A stretch of 13,629 bases of DNA from a bacterium. GTDB lineage: Bacteria; JAHJDO01. Location of the stretch: contig JAUWOV010000050.1 of assembly GCA_030611945.1 (NCBI GenBank), forward strand, positions 1 through 13,629. The letters are read 5' to 3'. Below, piece after piece: positions 7,233-13,585 of this stretch. The notes under the pieces are model-generated. The model was not told the origin of the DNA, did no database searches, and saw only the letters and a program-made list of their open reading frames with translations. The position numbers and the translations under genes were made by a program. Position 1 is the stretch's first letter. The number at the start of each line of letters is the position of its first letter.

Positions 7233-7958
7233 TCATACCTGATTGCATTTTATTAAATTCATCATATCCTTCACAGCTCTTTCCAGCCCTACAAATACAG
7301 CGCGAGATATAATTGAATGTCCGATATTCAGTTCTTCTATTTCCTTGATGTCGGCTATTTTCTTAGCGTTGAAATATGTTAATCCATGTCCTGCATGCAC
7401 GGTAAGTCCATGTTTTCTGGCATAATCTGTCGCATCCACAATCTTCTTGAATTCGTCTTCCATAGCTGACTGATTGGCCGCATTTGCATAACTCCCCGTA
7501 TGCAGTTCAATCGCATCTGAGTTGACTTCCAAAGAAGCCTCTATCTGGGATATTTCAGGATCTATGAACAAATTCACAATAATATCCTTATCCTTGAAAC
7601 GCTGAATTGTTTTCTTTAATTCATTTCTTTTTAAAACTACATCCAATCCGCCTTCTGTTGTAACTTCTTCTCTTTTTTCGGGAACCAAGCTTACCTGATC
7701 AGGTCCAAGTTTCAGAGCAATATCAACAATTTCGGCTGCAATTGACATTTCAAGATTGAATCTTATATTTACGATTTCTTTTATCAGCCTTACGTCTCTA
7801 TCGTTAATATGTCTTCTATCTTCCCTTAAATGGGAAACAATGCTGTCAGCGCCGGCAATTTCACATAAATGAACAGCTCTTACAGGGTCAGGTTCAAAGG
7901 TTTTTCTAGCCTGTCTGACCGTTGCAATATGGTCTATATTTACACCTAATTTTGACAT
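7233..7958 (-). CDS. pdxJ: Pyridoxine 5'-phosphate synthase
   Basis: PdxJ condenses 1-deoxy-D-xylulose 5-phosphate with 3-amino-2-oxopropyl phosphate to make pyridoxine 5'-phosphate, the ring-closing step of the DXP-dependent vitamin B6 route, in the cytoplasm. The 241 residues match the family length. Visible signatures are GVNIDHIATVRQAR (5-18), SHLREDRRHI (42-51, catalytic H43), NLEMS (68-72, E70), ELHTGSYA (151-158) and HAGHGLTY (188-195, H191), all at positions close to the E. coli enzyme. The ATG has a good AAGGAG site eight bases upstream. It follows ybbR by 14 bp and ends the run. The acpS gene that often follows pdxJ is not here; a dispersed repeat is. Confidence 0.95.
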   Translation of the reverse strand: MSKLGVNIDHIATVRQARKTFEPDPVRAVHLCEIAGADSIVSHLREDRRHINDRDVRLIKEIVNIRFNLEMSIAAEIVDIALKLGPDQVSLVPEKREEVTTEGGLDVVLKRNELKKTIQRFKDKDIIVNLFIDPEISQIEASLEVNSDAIELHTGSYANAANQSAMEDEFKKIVDATDYARKHGLTVHAGHGLTYFNAKKIADIKEIEELNIGHSIISRAVFVGLERAVKDMMNLIKCNQV

Positions 7959-7972
7959 CGGATATCTCCTTA

Positions 7973-8350
7973 TTACTTCTTAAGCACAACTTTTATGATA
8001 GGCGGAGTAATTTGAATAAGTTTTACGCCAGCAGGTAATTTGATTTGTACTGGTAAAACATATTTTCCCTTGTTTAAGTTACCTACGTCTACAAAAACAA
8101 GAATGCTTTTAGAGGTTAGTTTATCTACAATATGTGACGCGCCCCTTATTTTTACACTTATATGTTCTGGATTCAGTTTTGTTTGCAAGATAAAAGAAGA
8201 TGGATGTACTACCTTTACAACAACATTCCTGAACACTCCATCCTTTTCTCTTCTTTTTGCAATATCTGCCCCTTTTTCTCCAGATACATAAAACCAAATC
8301 ATACAGGCAATGAAAAATGATAATATTTTTAATCCCCAATTTTTGGACAT
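7973..8350 (-). CDS. cdaR: YbbR-domain protein, CdaA regulator (CdaR-like)
   Basis: A 125-residue protein with one N-terminal membrane helix (about 7-23, ending ACMIWFYVSGE) and a single extracytoplasmic YbbR-like beta domain (about 40-123; HPSSFILQTKLNPEHISVKIRG is a typical YbbR turn pattern). In Firmicutes, CdaR has several YbbR domains and modulates the diadenylate cyclase CdaA; this is a minimal, one-domain form. I choose the ATG at 8350, whose first base is the last base of the cdaA stop (TAATG) and which has a GAGGAG site at the right distance. A longer reading from 8374 lies wholly inside the cdaA coding end and is unlikely. Pairing with cdaA supports the role. Confidence 0.8.
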   Translation of the reverse strand: MSKNWGLKILSFFIACMIWFYVSGEKGADIAKRREKDGVFRNVVVKVVHPSSFILQTKLNPEHISVKIRGASHIVDKLTSKSILVFVDVGNLNKGKYVLPVQIKLPAGVKLIQITPPIIKVVLKK

Positions 8351-9165
8351 TAGTTGCTCCTCTTCCATATCCAAAAAGATTTTTTGCTTTTCCTCTTCGG
8401 AGCATATAGATTCTGCAATATTTTCCTCAGAGTAATACCGTCTATGTCGCGTGTCAGTTTTCGCTTTATTGCAACAGATATACCCCCTGTTTCTTCTGAT
8501 ACCACAATTACTACAGCATCGGTCTCTTTTGTTAAACTTAAAGCTGCCCTATGTCTTGTACCCATTATCCTCCCAACATTTGGAAGTTCTACAAGAGGCA
8601 AAATACAGCTCGCAGCAACAAGCTCTTCTCCTTCAATTATGACTGCGCCGTCATGAAGAGGGGAATTGGGAGTAAAAATACTGCTTAACAATTCACTTGT
8701 GACTTTAGCATTTACACGCACACCTGTTTCCACATAATCTTTTAGGCCAATTTCACGACCAATTACAATAAGCGCACCGATGTTTTTCCTGGAAAGCATA
8801 TTAACAGATTTCACTATTTCATCTATTAATTCATTTTCCTGAGAAGACATATCTATAAGCGGATTCTGACCTATTCTTGAAAGAGCGCGTCTTAATTCAG
8901 GTTGAAAAACAATCAAGACAGCTATCACACCTATAGCCAATACTCTCTCAAGTATCCAGCTTATCGTATACAAGTTCATTATTTTCGCCAAAAGCGCAAC
9001 AAGTACAATTACAAAGAGTCCTTTCATAATCTGAACAGTTCTGGTGCCTTTGACAAACAAAAAAACTCTATAGAAGATAACGGACAACGCAAGAACTTCC
9101 ACAAAGTCCCGCCAGCCTAAAACAGAAAAAAACCTTATAGTATTATTAAGAAAGTTTGAAAACAC
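8350..9165 (-). CDS. cdaA: Diadenylate cyclase CdaA (c-di-AMP synthase)
   Basis: CdaA joins two ATP molecules into cyclic di-AMP, a second messenger that controls potassium and osmotic balance and cell-wall state. The 271 residues have three N-terminal membrane helices (about 20-38, 45-62, 72-88) followed by a DAC domain with both active-site motifs intact: DGA at 172-174 (PLHDGAVI) and RHR at 204-206 (GTRHRAAL). The start is GTG at 9165, overlapping the folP stop (TAGTG), with AAGGG upstream; no ATG gives a better N-terminus. The C-terminal tail is basic and tryptophan-containing. It is coupled by overlap to folP before it and ybbR after it. Confidence 0.95.
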   Translation of the reverse strand: MFSNFLNNTIRFFSVLGWRDFVEVLALSVIFYRVFLFVKGTRTVQIMKGLFVIVLVALLAKIMNLYTISWILERVLAIGVIAVLIVFQPELRRALSRIGQNPLIDMSSQENELIDEIVKSVNMLSRKNIGALIVIGREIGLKDYVETGVRVNAKVTSELLSSIFTPNSPLHDGAVIIEGEELVAASCILPLVELPNVGRIMGTRHRAALSLTKETDAVVIVVSEETGGISVAIKRKLTRDIDGITLRKILQNLYAPKRKSKKSFWIWKRSN

Positions 9166-10013
9166 TAATTACCCTTTATAGCTTTTATCATATCAATAAC
9201 TCTTCGTGTCTGTACAACATCATGAACACGAATAATATTTACGTCCTTCAAAGCCGCATATGCCACTGTGGCTAATGTACCTTCAAGCCGCTCCTTAACA
9301 TCTAAATTAAGCGCATTTCCTATAAACGATTTCCTTGACGGTCCTAAAACAACTGGTTTTCCCAGTATCTTAAACTCATTAATTCTATTAATAATCTTCA
9401 AATTATCTTCTGTAGTCTTGCCAAACCCAATTCCTGGATCCACTAGAATGTTATCTTCTCTTATTCCAACGTCCTGTGCCAGAGCTATACTATTCTTTAA
9501 TTCCTCTATAATATCTGAGACGACCGATCTGTATTTAATATCCTTTTGCATAGTCTGCGGATTTTCTCTCATATGCATAAGAATAATAGGGACATCATAA
9601 TGTGCGACAACTTTACCAAGTTCCGCGTTCTCTTTCAATCCTCCTACATTATTTACCATACAAGCGCCTGCGTCCAGAGCTCTCTTCGCAACTTCTGTTT
9701 TTCTTGTATCAATGGAAACAGGTATATTAAATTTTTTAACTATCTCCCTTATCAATGAAACAACTCGGGCGCTTTCCTCTTTTTCTGTAACTAGTTCTGC
9801 CCCCGGACGCGTTGACTCACCTCCTATATCTATAATATCCGCCCCCTGTGCAATCATCTCATCAACACGATTTATTGCCTTCTGATGTGTATTATACAAT
9901 CCTCCATCAGAAAAAGAATCTGGGGTTACATTTAATATGCCCATTAACGCTGGCTTAGTTGCCAAATCTATTGTGTACTCACCGCATTTTAATATAAAAT
10001 TATTAATTTTCAA
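9165..10013 (-). CDS. folP: Dihydropteroate synthase
   Basis: FolP condenses 6-hydroxymethyl-dihydropterin diphosphate with p-aminobenzoate to dihydropteroate in folate synthesis. The TIM-barrel signatures are all present: MGILNVTPDSFSDGG (24-38), DIGGESTRPGA (62-72), SIDTRK (100-105), NNVGG (121-125), DPGIGFGKT (192-200), GPSRKSF (224-230) and RVHDV (262-266). Length (282) is normal. The start is uncertain: TTG at 10013 gives the right N-terminal length but has no convincing ribosome site and sits within a 7-bp-periodic AATT-rich array. The next ATG (residue 24) would remove the first strand. cdaA overlaps its stop by one base. I see no good promoter in the 440 bp upstream. Confidence 0.95.
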   Translation of the reverse strand: MKINNFILKCGEYTIDLATKPALMGILNVTPDSFSDGGLYNTHQKAINRVDEMIAQGADIIDIGGESTRPGAELVTEKEESARVVSLIREIVKKFNIPVSIDTRKTEVAKRALDAGACMVNNVGGLKENAELGKVVAHYDVPIILMHMRENPQTMQKDIKYRSVVSDIIEELKNSIALAQDVGIREDNILVDPGIGFGKTTEDNLKIINRINEFKILGKPVVLGPSRKSFIGNALNLDVKERLEGTLATVAYAALKDVNIIRVHDVVQTRRVIDMIKAIKGN

Positions 10014-10055
10014 TTTCTAATTTCCAATCAATTACTAATTTCAAAATTGCTAATT
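10005..10055. repeat. AATT-rich heptanucleotide-like array at the folP start
   Basis: AATT motifs recur at 10005, 10012, 10019, 10030, 10037, 10045 and 10052. Consecutive spacings are mostly 7 bp, and the clearest units are AATTTTC, AATTTCT and AATTTCC. It resembles a decayed 7-bp tandem repeat. The folP start codon (TTG, 10013-10011) is inside it. Confidence 0.6.
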
Positions 10056-10066
10056 GCCTGCTCAAC

Positions 10067-10105
10067 ATCCCCCTGAATCCCCCTTCAAAGGGGGACTTTT
10101 TATTT
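10067..10105 (+). repeat. CCCCCTT/AAGGGGG hairpin repeat with T-tract
   Basis: Two CCCCCT units (10069-10074 and 10079-10084) are followed by AAGGGGG (10088-10094). CCCCCTT and AAGGGGG form a 7-bp stem with a 2-nt nominal loop, then CTTTTTATTT. It has the form of an intrinsic terminator on the plus strand, but no plus-strand gene precedes it. From general experience, near-identical elements are scattered in many bacterial genomes, so I class it as a dispersed intergenic repeat. Confidence 0.6.
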
Positions 10106-10124
10106 ATGCATTTTCGCTCATCAC

Positions 10125-10215
10125 TGGTCATTGCGAACAAAGTGAAGCAATCTCGCTCTTTATGATTTTTTTGCAATCACTTTCCAATCCTACTTAGTTT
10201 TGCTTCAGAATGATA
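10125..10215. repeat. Degenerate copy of a CATTGCGA...GAAGCAATCTC intergenic repeat
   Basis: TCATTGCGAACAAAGTGAAG at 10128-10147, continuing CAATCTCG, is close to the widespread TCATTGCGAGCGAAGCGAAG dispersed element, with several G-to-A type changes. The far end (TTGCTTCAGAATGATA, 10200-10215) looks like its decayed partner arm (GCTTCGCTCAGAATGACA in typical copies). The middle is eroded. No coding function is apparent. Confidence 0.5.
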
Positions 10216-10233
10216 CGCTTTTGTCTCCATCTT

Positions 10234-10431
10234 TTAGTGCTCTGTCTCTGCCTGTACACGCCCGTCAGCATAGCCGATACAACTTGCAGGTTTCCCATCA
10301 ATAGTATGATTATAATTTTTCTCTATCAAAATGATTTTATTCGGTTCTTTCTCATCAATTTCTTTGGTAAGTCCTGCACCTCTATATTCATAACTGCTTT
10401 TAATATCTATTTCTCCAAATTGGAGTATTAC
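10234..10431 (-). pseudogene. Remnant of a pseudopilin-like gene 3' end
   Basis: A 65-codon open stretch on the minus strand ends in TAA at 10236-10234 and has no usable start: it is bounded upstream by TGA at 10434-10432 and contains only ATA/ATT/GTA near its front. It reads EIDIKSSYEYRGAGLT near its start and GYADGRVQAE near its end. The SYEYRGAGL segment, an internal N-H, and the final ADGRV fit the C-terminus of prepilin-like proteins with an ...ADGHV ending (DUF1559/H-X9-DG type), which are numerous in PVC-group genomes. It lies directly after the PH-like gene and is most simply a truncated fragment. Family assignment is tentative. Confidence 0.45.
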
Positions 10432-10456
10432 TCACTGACTTTGCGTCTAAAAGTCT

Positions 10457-11119
10457 CTATCCCTCGCAGATATTCAAAATAGATTGTGCCATTGCTCTAT
10501 TATCCTCATCAAGAACAATTATTTCATGTTTCTTCCCATTGTCCATAAGAATCTTCAGATCCGTCCTACCAGATTCAACCTGCGAAATTCTGTTGAATGG
10601 AATATCTGCCAATTCCTTTTTGGGCCCAACCCAACCCACATCAAGAGCTATCAAACGTTTAGTGGTTACAAGAATGGCGCCCGCACAACTCATAAGACCC
10701 GAATACTTGGGTAGTTTGTTAGGTTTTGGCTTTTCTTCACCTGAATATAGAAATAGAATATCTTCATTTTGGATATTGAAGCTTCGCTTCTTACTTAACG
10801 CTTCCAGGAAATTGCGAATAACATGATCATCGTAGATGATTCTATGAGAATCAGTTACAGACTCTTTGAAAGCATTAAAAACCGTTTCTTTCTCCAGAAT
10901 ATCTGGAAGATGTGATAATCGTGATATTTGTTTCTTTGTCTCAGGAAGTAAGATGTGATTGACAAGATCACCAGCAAGCAACATTGTCCCTATAGCTATG
11001 ACCAACCCAATCCATTCAAATTCGTCGGGGGCGACACTATGCCAAATGAACCAAATCAGAAATGCAGAGACCCATCTTACAGCACTTACAATTCGCTTTG
11101 CCGTTTTTATATTCTTCAT
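10457..11119 (-). CDS. Membrane-anchored bacterial PH-like domain protein
   Basis: The 220-residue protein has two N-terminal membrane helices (about 12-29 and 36-58), a helical linker (60-115), and a C-terminal domain (about 118-218) with the alternating strands and final helix of bacterial PH/GRAM-like domains (YokE/bPH_3 type): GAILVTTKRLIALDVGW, then IPFNRISQVES, LKILMDNGKKHEIIVLD and a last helix DNRAMAQSIL. Such domains are usually membrane-associated stress proteins of unknown function. The ATG at 11119 is preceded by AGGAG at good spacing; the longer frame from TTG 11140 lacks one. It lies between the nucleotidyltransferase and the decayed gap before folP. The fold call is moderate and the function unknown. 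Confidence 0.65.
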   Translation of the reverse strand: MKNIKTAKRIVSAVRWVSAFLIWFIWHSVAPDEFEWIGLVIAIGTMLLAGDLVNHILLPETKKQISRLSHLPDILEKETVFNAFKESVTDSHRIIYDDHVIRNFLEALSKKRSFNIQNEDILFLYSGEEKPKPNKLPKYSGLMSCAGAILVTTKRLIALDVGWVGPKKELADIPFNRISQVESGRTDLKILMDNGKKHEIIVLDEDNRAMAQSILNICEG

Positions 11120-11154
11120 GTTTTCTCCTGTTTTTTCCAAACATTGTTCAAAGT

Positions 11155-11523
11155 TTAGATTTTTCTTGAATGAAGTCTGTGGTTTTTTCGTTCATAAAGC
11201 ACCTTGCCTTTGCTAATTATATCTTTAATAAAATAGTCTCCAATCTTAATTCTCTCTTTCACTTCTTTAGGTGTACGTACAATAATATCCATTGCTAATG
11301 CTCTTGGATAAAATAACTTTGAAATAAAAATACTGCGTTTTATAGGTCTTAACTTTGTTTCCATGATTATCAGCAAGTCAATATCACTATCAATATTTGG
11401 TCTTCCATATGCATAGGAACCAAACATTATGATTTTTTCAGGATGCATATTATCTGTAATTCTATTTGTAATATCTTTAATCAGTCTAGATATGTTTTGT
11501 TTTGAATTTTGTGTTTTGATCAT
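11155..11523 (-). CDS. MNT-type nucleotidyltransferase domain protein
   Basis: The 122-residue protein is a minimal nucleotidyltransferase of the polymerase-beta fold. The signature GSYAYGRPNIDSDIDLLI (35-52) supplies the G-S motif and the metal-binding D47 and D49; the third carboxylate is probably D79 in LAMDIIV. Such small MNT proteins commonly act as antitoxins that AMPylate a HEPN ribonuclease encoded next door. Here no HEPN gene is adjacent: ftsH precedes it with a 4-bp ATGA overlap, and the PH-like gene follows after 35 bp. It may therefore be an orphan or have a different partner. The ATG at 11523 is chosen for the overlap. Confidence 0.8.
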   Translation of the reverse strand: MIKTQNSKQNISRLIKDITNRITDNMHPEKIIMFGSYAYGRPNIDSDIDLLIIMETKLRPIKRSIFISKLFYPRALAMDIIVRTPKEVKERIKIGDYFIKDIISKGKVLYERKNHRLHSRKI

Positions 11524-13406
11524 TTGAGTTTATTTGAAGTTGTGCGCTTAGAATTTTCTCTTTTTTTTGCTTTTTTCTTTGTGCCTTTTCCCCTTTTCCC
11601 TTCCAGAATAGCCTCTACATCCTTTCTATCAATTACCTCTTTCTCTAGCAACTCTTTTACAATTTTCTCCAATTTGTCCCGCTTCTTCTTAATAGTGTCT
11701 TCTGCCTGTTTATATGCATTTTCAACCAGTTTGCGAACTTCTATATCTATCTTCTTTGCTGTGTCCTCGCTATATTCTCTTTCTTCTGTTATATCTCTTC
11801 CAAGAAAAACCTGATTATGCCTGCGGCCAAATGAAAGAGGACCAAGTTCTTCGCTCATTCCCCATTCACATACCATTTGTCTGGCAAGCTCTGTAGCAAT
11901 TTTTATATCATTTGCAGCGCCTGTATATGTATTATTAAACACTAAAATCTCTGCAGCTCTTCCTCCCATCAAACTTACCAGATTACTCATATAATGCGAT
12001 TTGCTCTCAATGTACTTATCCTTCTCAGGCAATATATGAGTCAGACCCAGAGCTCTTCCTCTTGGAATAATTGAAACCTTATGAATGGGATCTGCATCAG
12101 GCAAGTAATACTGAACCAATGTATGCCCGGCTTCATGGTAGGCAATAATCTTCTTTTCCTCATCACTAATAACAAGACTTTTTCGCTCTATTCCCATCAT
12201 TACTTTATCTCTGGCTTCCTCAAAATCAATCATTCCAATCTTCTTTTTATTCTTTCTTGATGCAACAATCGCAGCTTCATTACATAGATTCTCCAGATCT
12301 GCGCCTGACATACCGGGAGTCCCTCTCGCAACAACATTAAGAGCAACATCTTTACCAAGCACAAGGTTCTTTGTATGAACTTTCAATATGCCCATTCTGC
12401 CTTTGATATCCGGCATCTCAACCATAATAGTTCTATCGAATCTACCGGGTCTCAGAAGCGCTGGATCCAGCACATCGGGACGATTTGTTGCGGCAACTAA
12501 AATTATACCCTCTTTTGTGTTAAAGCCATCCATTTCCACAAGTAAAGCATTTAGAGTCTGTTCTCTTTCATCATGTCCACCGCCAAGTCCGGCAAAACGC
12601 TGTCTGCCTACTGCGTCAATCTCATCTATAAAGATCAAACACGGACTATTCTTTTTTCCCTGCTCAAATAAGTCCCGCACACGTGATGCTCCAACCCCTA
12701 CAAACATCTCTACAAAATCAGAACCGCTTATACTGAAAAAAGCGCATTTTGCCTCTCCGGCAACTGCCTTTGCCAAGAGCGTCTTTCCTGTGCCCGGATG
12801 CCCCATCAATAATACCCCTTTTGGTAACTTACCGCCTAATTTCTGAAATTTCTTTGGAGTCTTTAGGAATTCTACTATCTCCTGCAGCTCCTCTTTTGCT
12901 TCATCTATACCTGCTACATCCTTAAAAGTTGTTTTAGGTCTATCTTCCTTTATCATCTTGGCTCTGCTTTTACCAAATGAAAACGCTTGCCTGCCGCCAG
13001 CCTGCATCTGTCTATATACAAAAAACCACAGAAAGCCTATAAACAACAAAAAGGGAAGCGTACCTACTAATAGCTGTTGCCACACACTTGTCTCCGGTTT
13101 CCCCTTTGCCTCAACGTTATGCTCCTCCAGGGATTTCCATAAATCAGGATTTTCTATTGCATATGTTGTGAATTTGTCCCCAGTAACATATTGTCCGGAA
13201 ATATTCTTACCTGCTATTTCAACATTTTTTACACTGCCAGCATTAATATCTGCTATGAATTGGCTGTATACAATCTTTTTTGTACCCTTACCTGGCATTT
13301 GAGAGAATTGGACAAAGAAAATCACTATTATTCCAAGCACAAGCCAGATAGCTAGTGTTTTATTGAATTTGTTGAGTTTGGGTTTATTAAACTTGGTCTT
13401 GCTCAA
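11520..13406 (-). CDS. ftsH: ATP-dependent zinc metalloprotease FtsH
   Basis: FtsH is the membrane AAA+ protease that degrades misfolded membrane proteins and regulators. The 628 residues show an N-terminal helix (18-33), a periplasmic domain (34-110), a second helix (112-131), Walker A GHPGTGKT (202-209), the FVG pore loop (235-237), Walker [10 protein letters not shown] (257-265), the second region of homology ending RPGRFDR (319-325), the zinc site HEAGH (424-428) and the third zinc ligand D500 in GAANDI. The extreme C-terminus (about 604-628) is strongly basic. The start is TTG at 13406 with AAGGAG seven bases before it; it gives the expected short cytoplasmic lead. The stop overlaps the nucleotidyltransferase start. 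Confidence 0.97.
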   Translation of the reverse strand: MSKTKFNKPKLNKFNKTLAIWLVLGIIVIFFVQFSQMPGKGTKKIVYSQFIADINAGSVKNVEIAGKNISGQYVTGDKFTTYAIENPDLWKSLEEHNVEAKGKPETSVWQQLLVGTLPFLLFIGFLWFFVYRQMQAGGRQAFSFGKSRAKMIKEDRPKTTFKDVAGIDEAKEELQEIVEFLKTPKKFQKLGGKLPKGVLLMGHPGTGKTLLAKAVAGEAKCAFFSISGSDFVEMFVGVGASRVRDLFEQGKKNSPCLIFIDEIDAVGRQRFAGLGGGHDEREQTLNALLVEMDGFNTKEGIILVAATNRPDVLDPALLRPGRFDRTIMVEMPDIKGRMGILKVHTKNLVLGKDVALNVVARGTPGMSGADLENLCNEAAIVASRKNKKKIGMIDFEEARDKVMMGIERKSLVISDEEKKIIAYHEAGHTLVQYYLPDADPIHKVSIIPRGRALGLTHILPEKDKYIESKSHYMSNLVSLMGGRAAEILVFNNTYTGAANDIKIATELARQMVCEWGMSEELGPLSFGRRHNQVFLGRDITEEREYSEDTAKKIDIEVRKLVENAYKQAEDTIKKKRDKLEKIVKELLEKEVIDRKDVEAILEGKRGKGTKKKAKKRENSKRTTSNKLK

Positions 13407-13443
13407 TTCTTTGCTCCTTATATCTGTTTAAATTCTACCGTGA

Positions 13444-13472
13444 ATGTTAGCACACACGCTGTGAAAAGACAA
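13444..13472 (-). promoter_or_regulatory. Candidate ftsH promoter
   Basis: On the minus strand, TTGTCT (13472-13467) and TAACAT (13449-13444) are separated by exactly 17 bp, each matching the sigma-70 consensus at four of six positions. The -10 box ends about 37 bp before the ftsH start, leaving a short leader that contains the AAGGAG site. No heat-shock-type element was obvious. Confidence 0.45.
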
Positions 13473-13491
13473 CAGAGAATCCTACTTAGAA

Positions 13492-13585
13492 TGGAAATGG
13501 TAAGATACATCCTTACCCCCTAGGTGGAGGATACAAGGGACCCCATCCCGAAAGCTTTCGGGATGGGGTCAGGAAAATATTAATA
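13492..13585 (+). repeat. Dispersed repeat, copy B, carrying the palindrome
   Basis: This is the second copy of the repeat at 7153-7217, in the same orientation. It matches over 13492-13539 (2 mismatches in 48) and 13569-13585 (identical over 17), with 29 extra bases (13540-13568) between. It lies upstream of the ftsH promoter. Outside these limits the two loci do not resemble each other. Confidence 0.9.
13539..13570. repeat. Perfect 32-bp palindrome inside repeat copy B
   Basis: Arms GACCCCATCCCGAAAG (13539-13554) and CTTTCGGGATGGGGTC (13555-13570) are exact inverted copies with no spacer and a central HindIII-like AAGCTT. As RNA or single-stranded DNA, either strand would fold into a very stable hairpin. 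There is no T-tract on either side, so it is not a standard intrinsic terminator. The last 59 bases of the window (13571-13629) beyond the palindrome show no gene I can support. Confidence 0.95.

Noticed and set aside
8351-8374. A longer start for the YbbR protein
   Set aside because: It would overlap cdaA by 25 bp; the ATG at 8350 has a GAGGAG site and a TAATG overlap.
10079-10105. The CCCCCTT hairpin as the terminator of a plus-strand gene
   Set aside because: No plus-strand gene lies upstream; on the minus strand the hairpin is not followed by a T-tract.
10210-10482. A 90-codon plus-strand frame in the gap before folP
   Set aside because: It is antisense to the more protein-like pseudopilin remnant, lacks a ribosome site, and runs into the end of the PH-like gene.
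12388-12846. A 152-codon open frame on the plus strand
   Set aside because: It lies wholly antisense to the conserved AAA domain of ftsH, is serine/proline-rich without domain features, and has no ribosome site.
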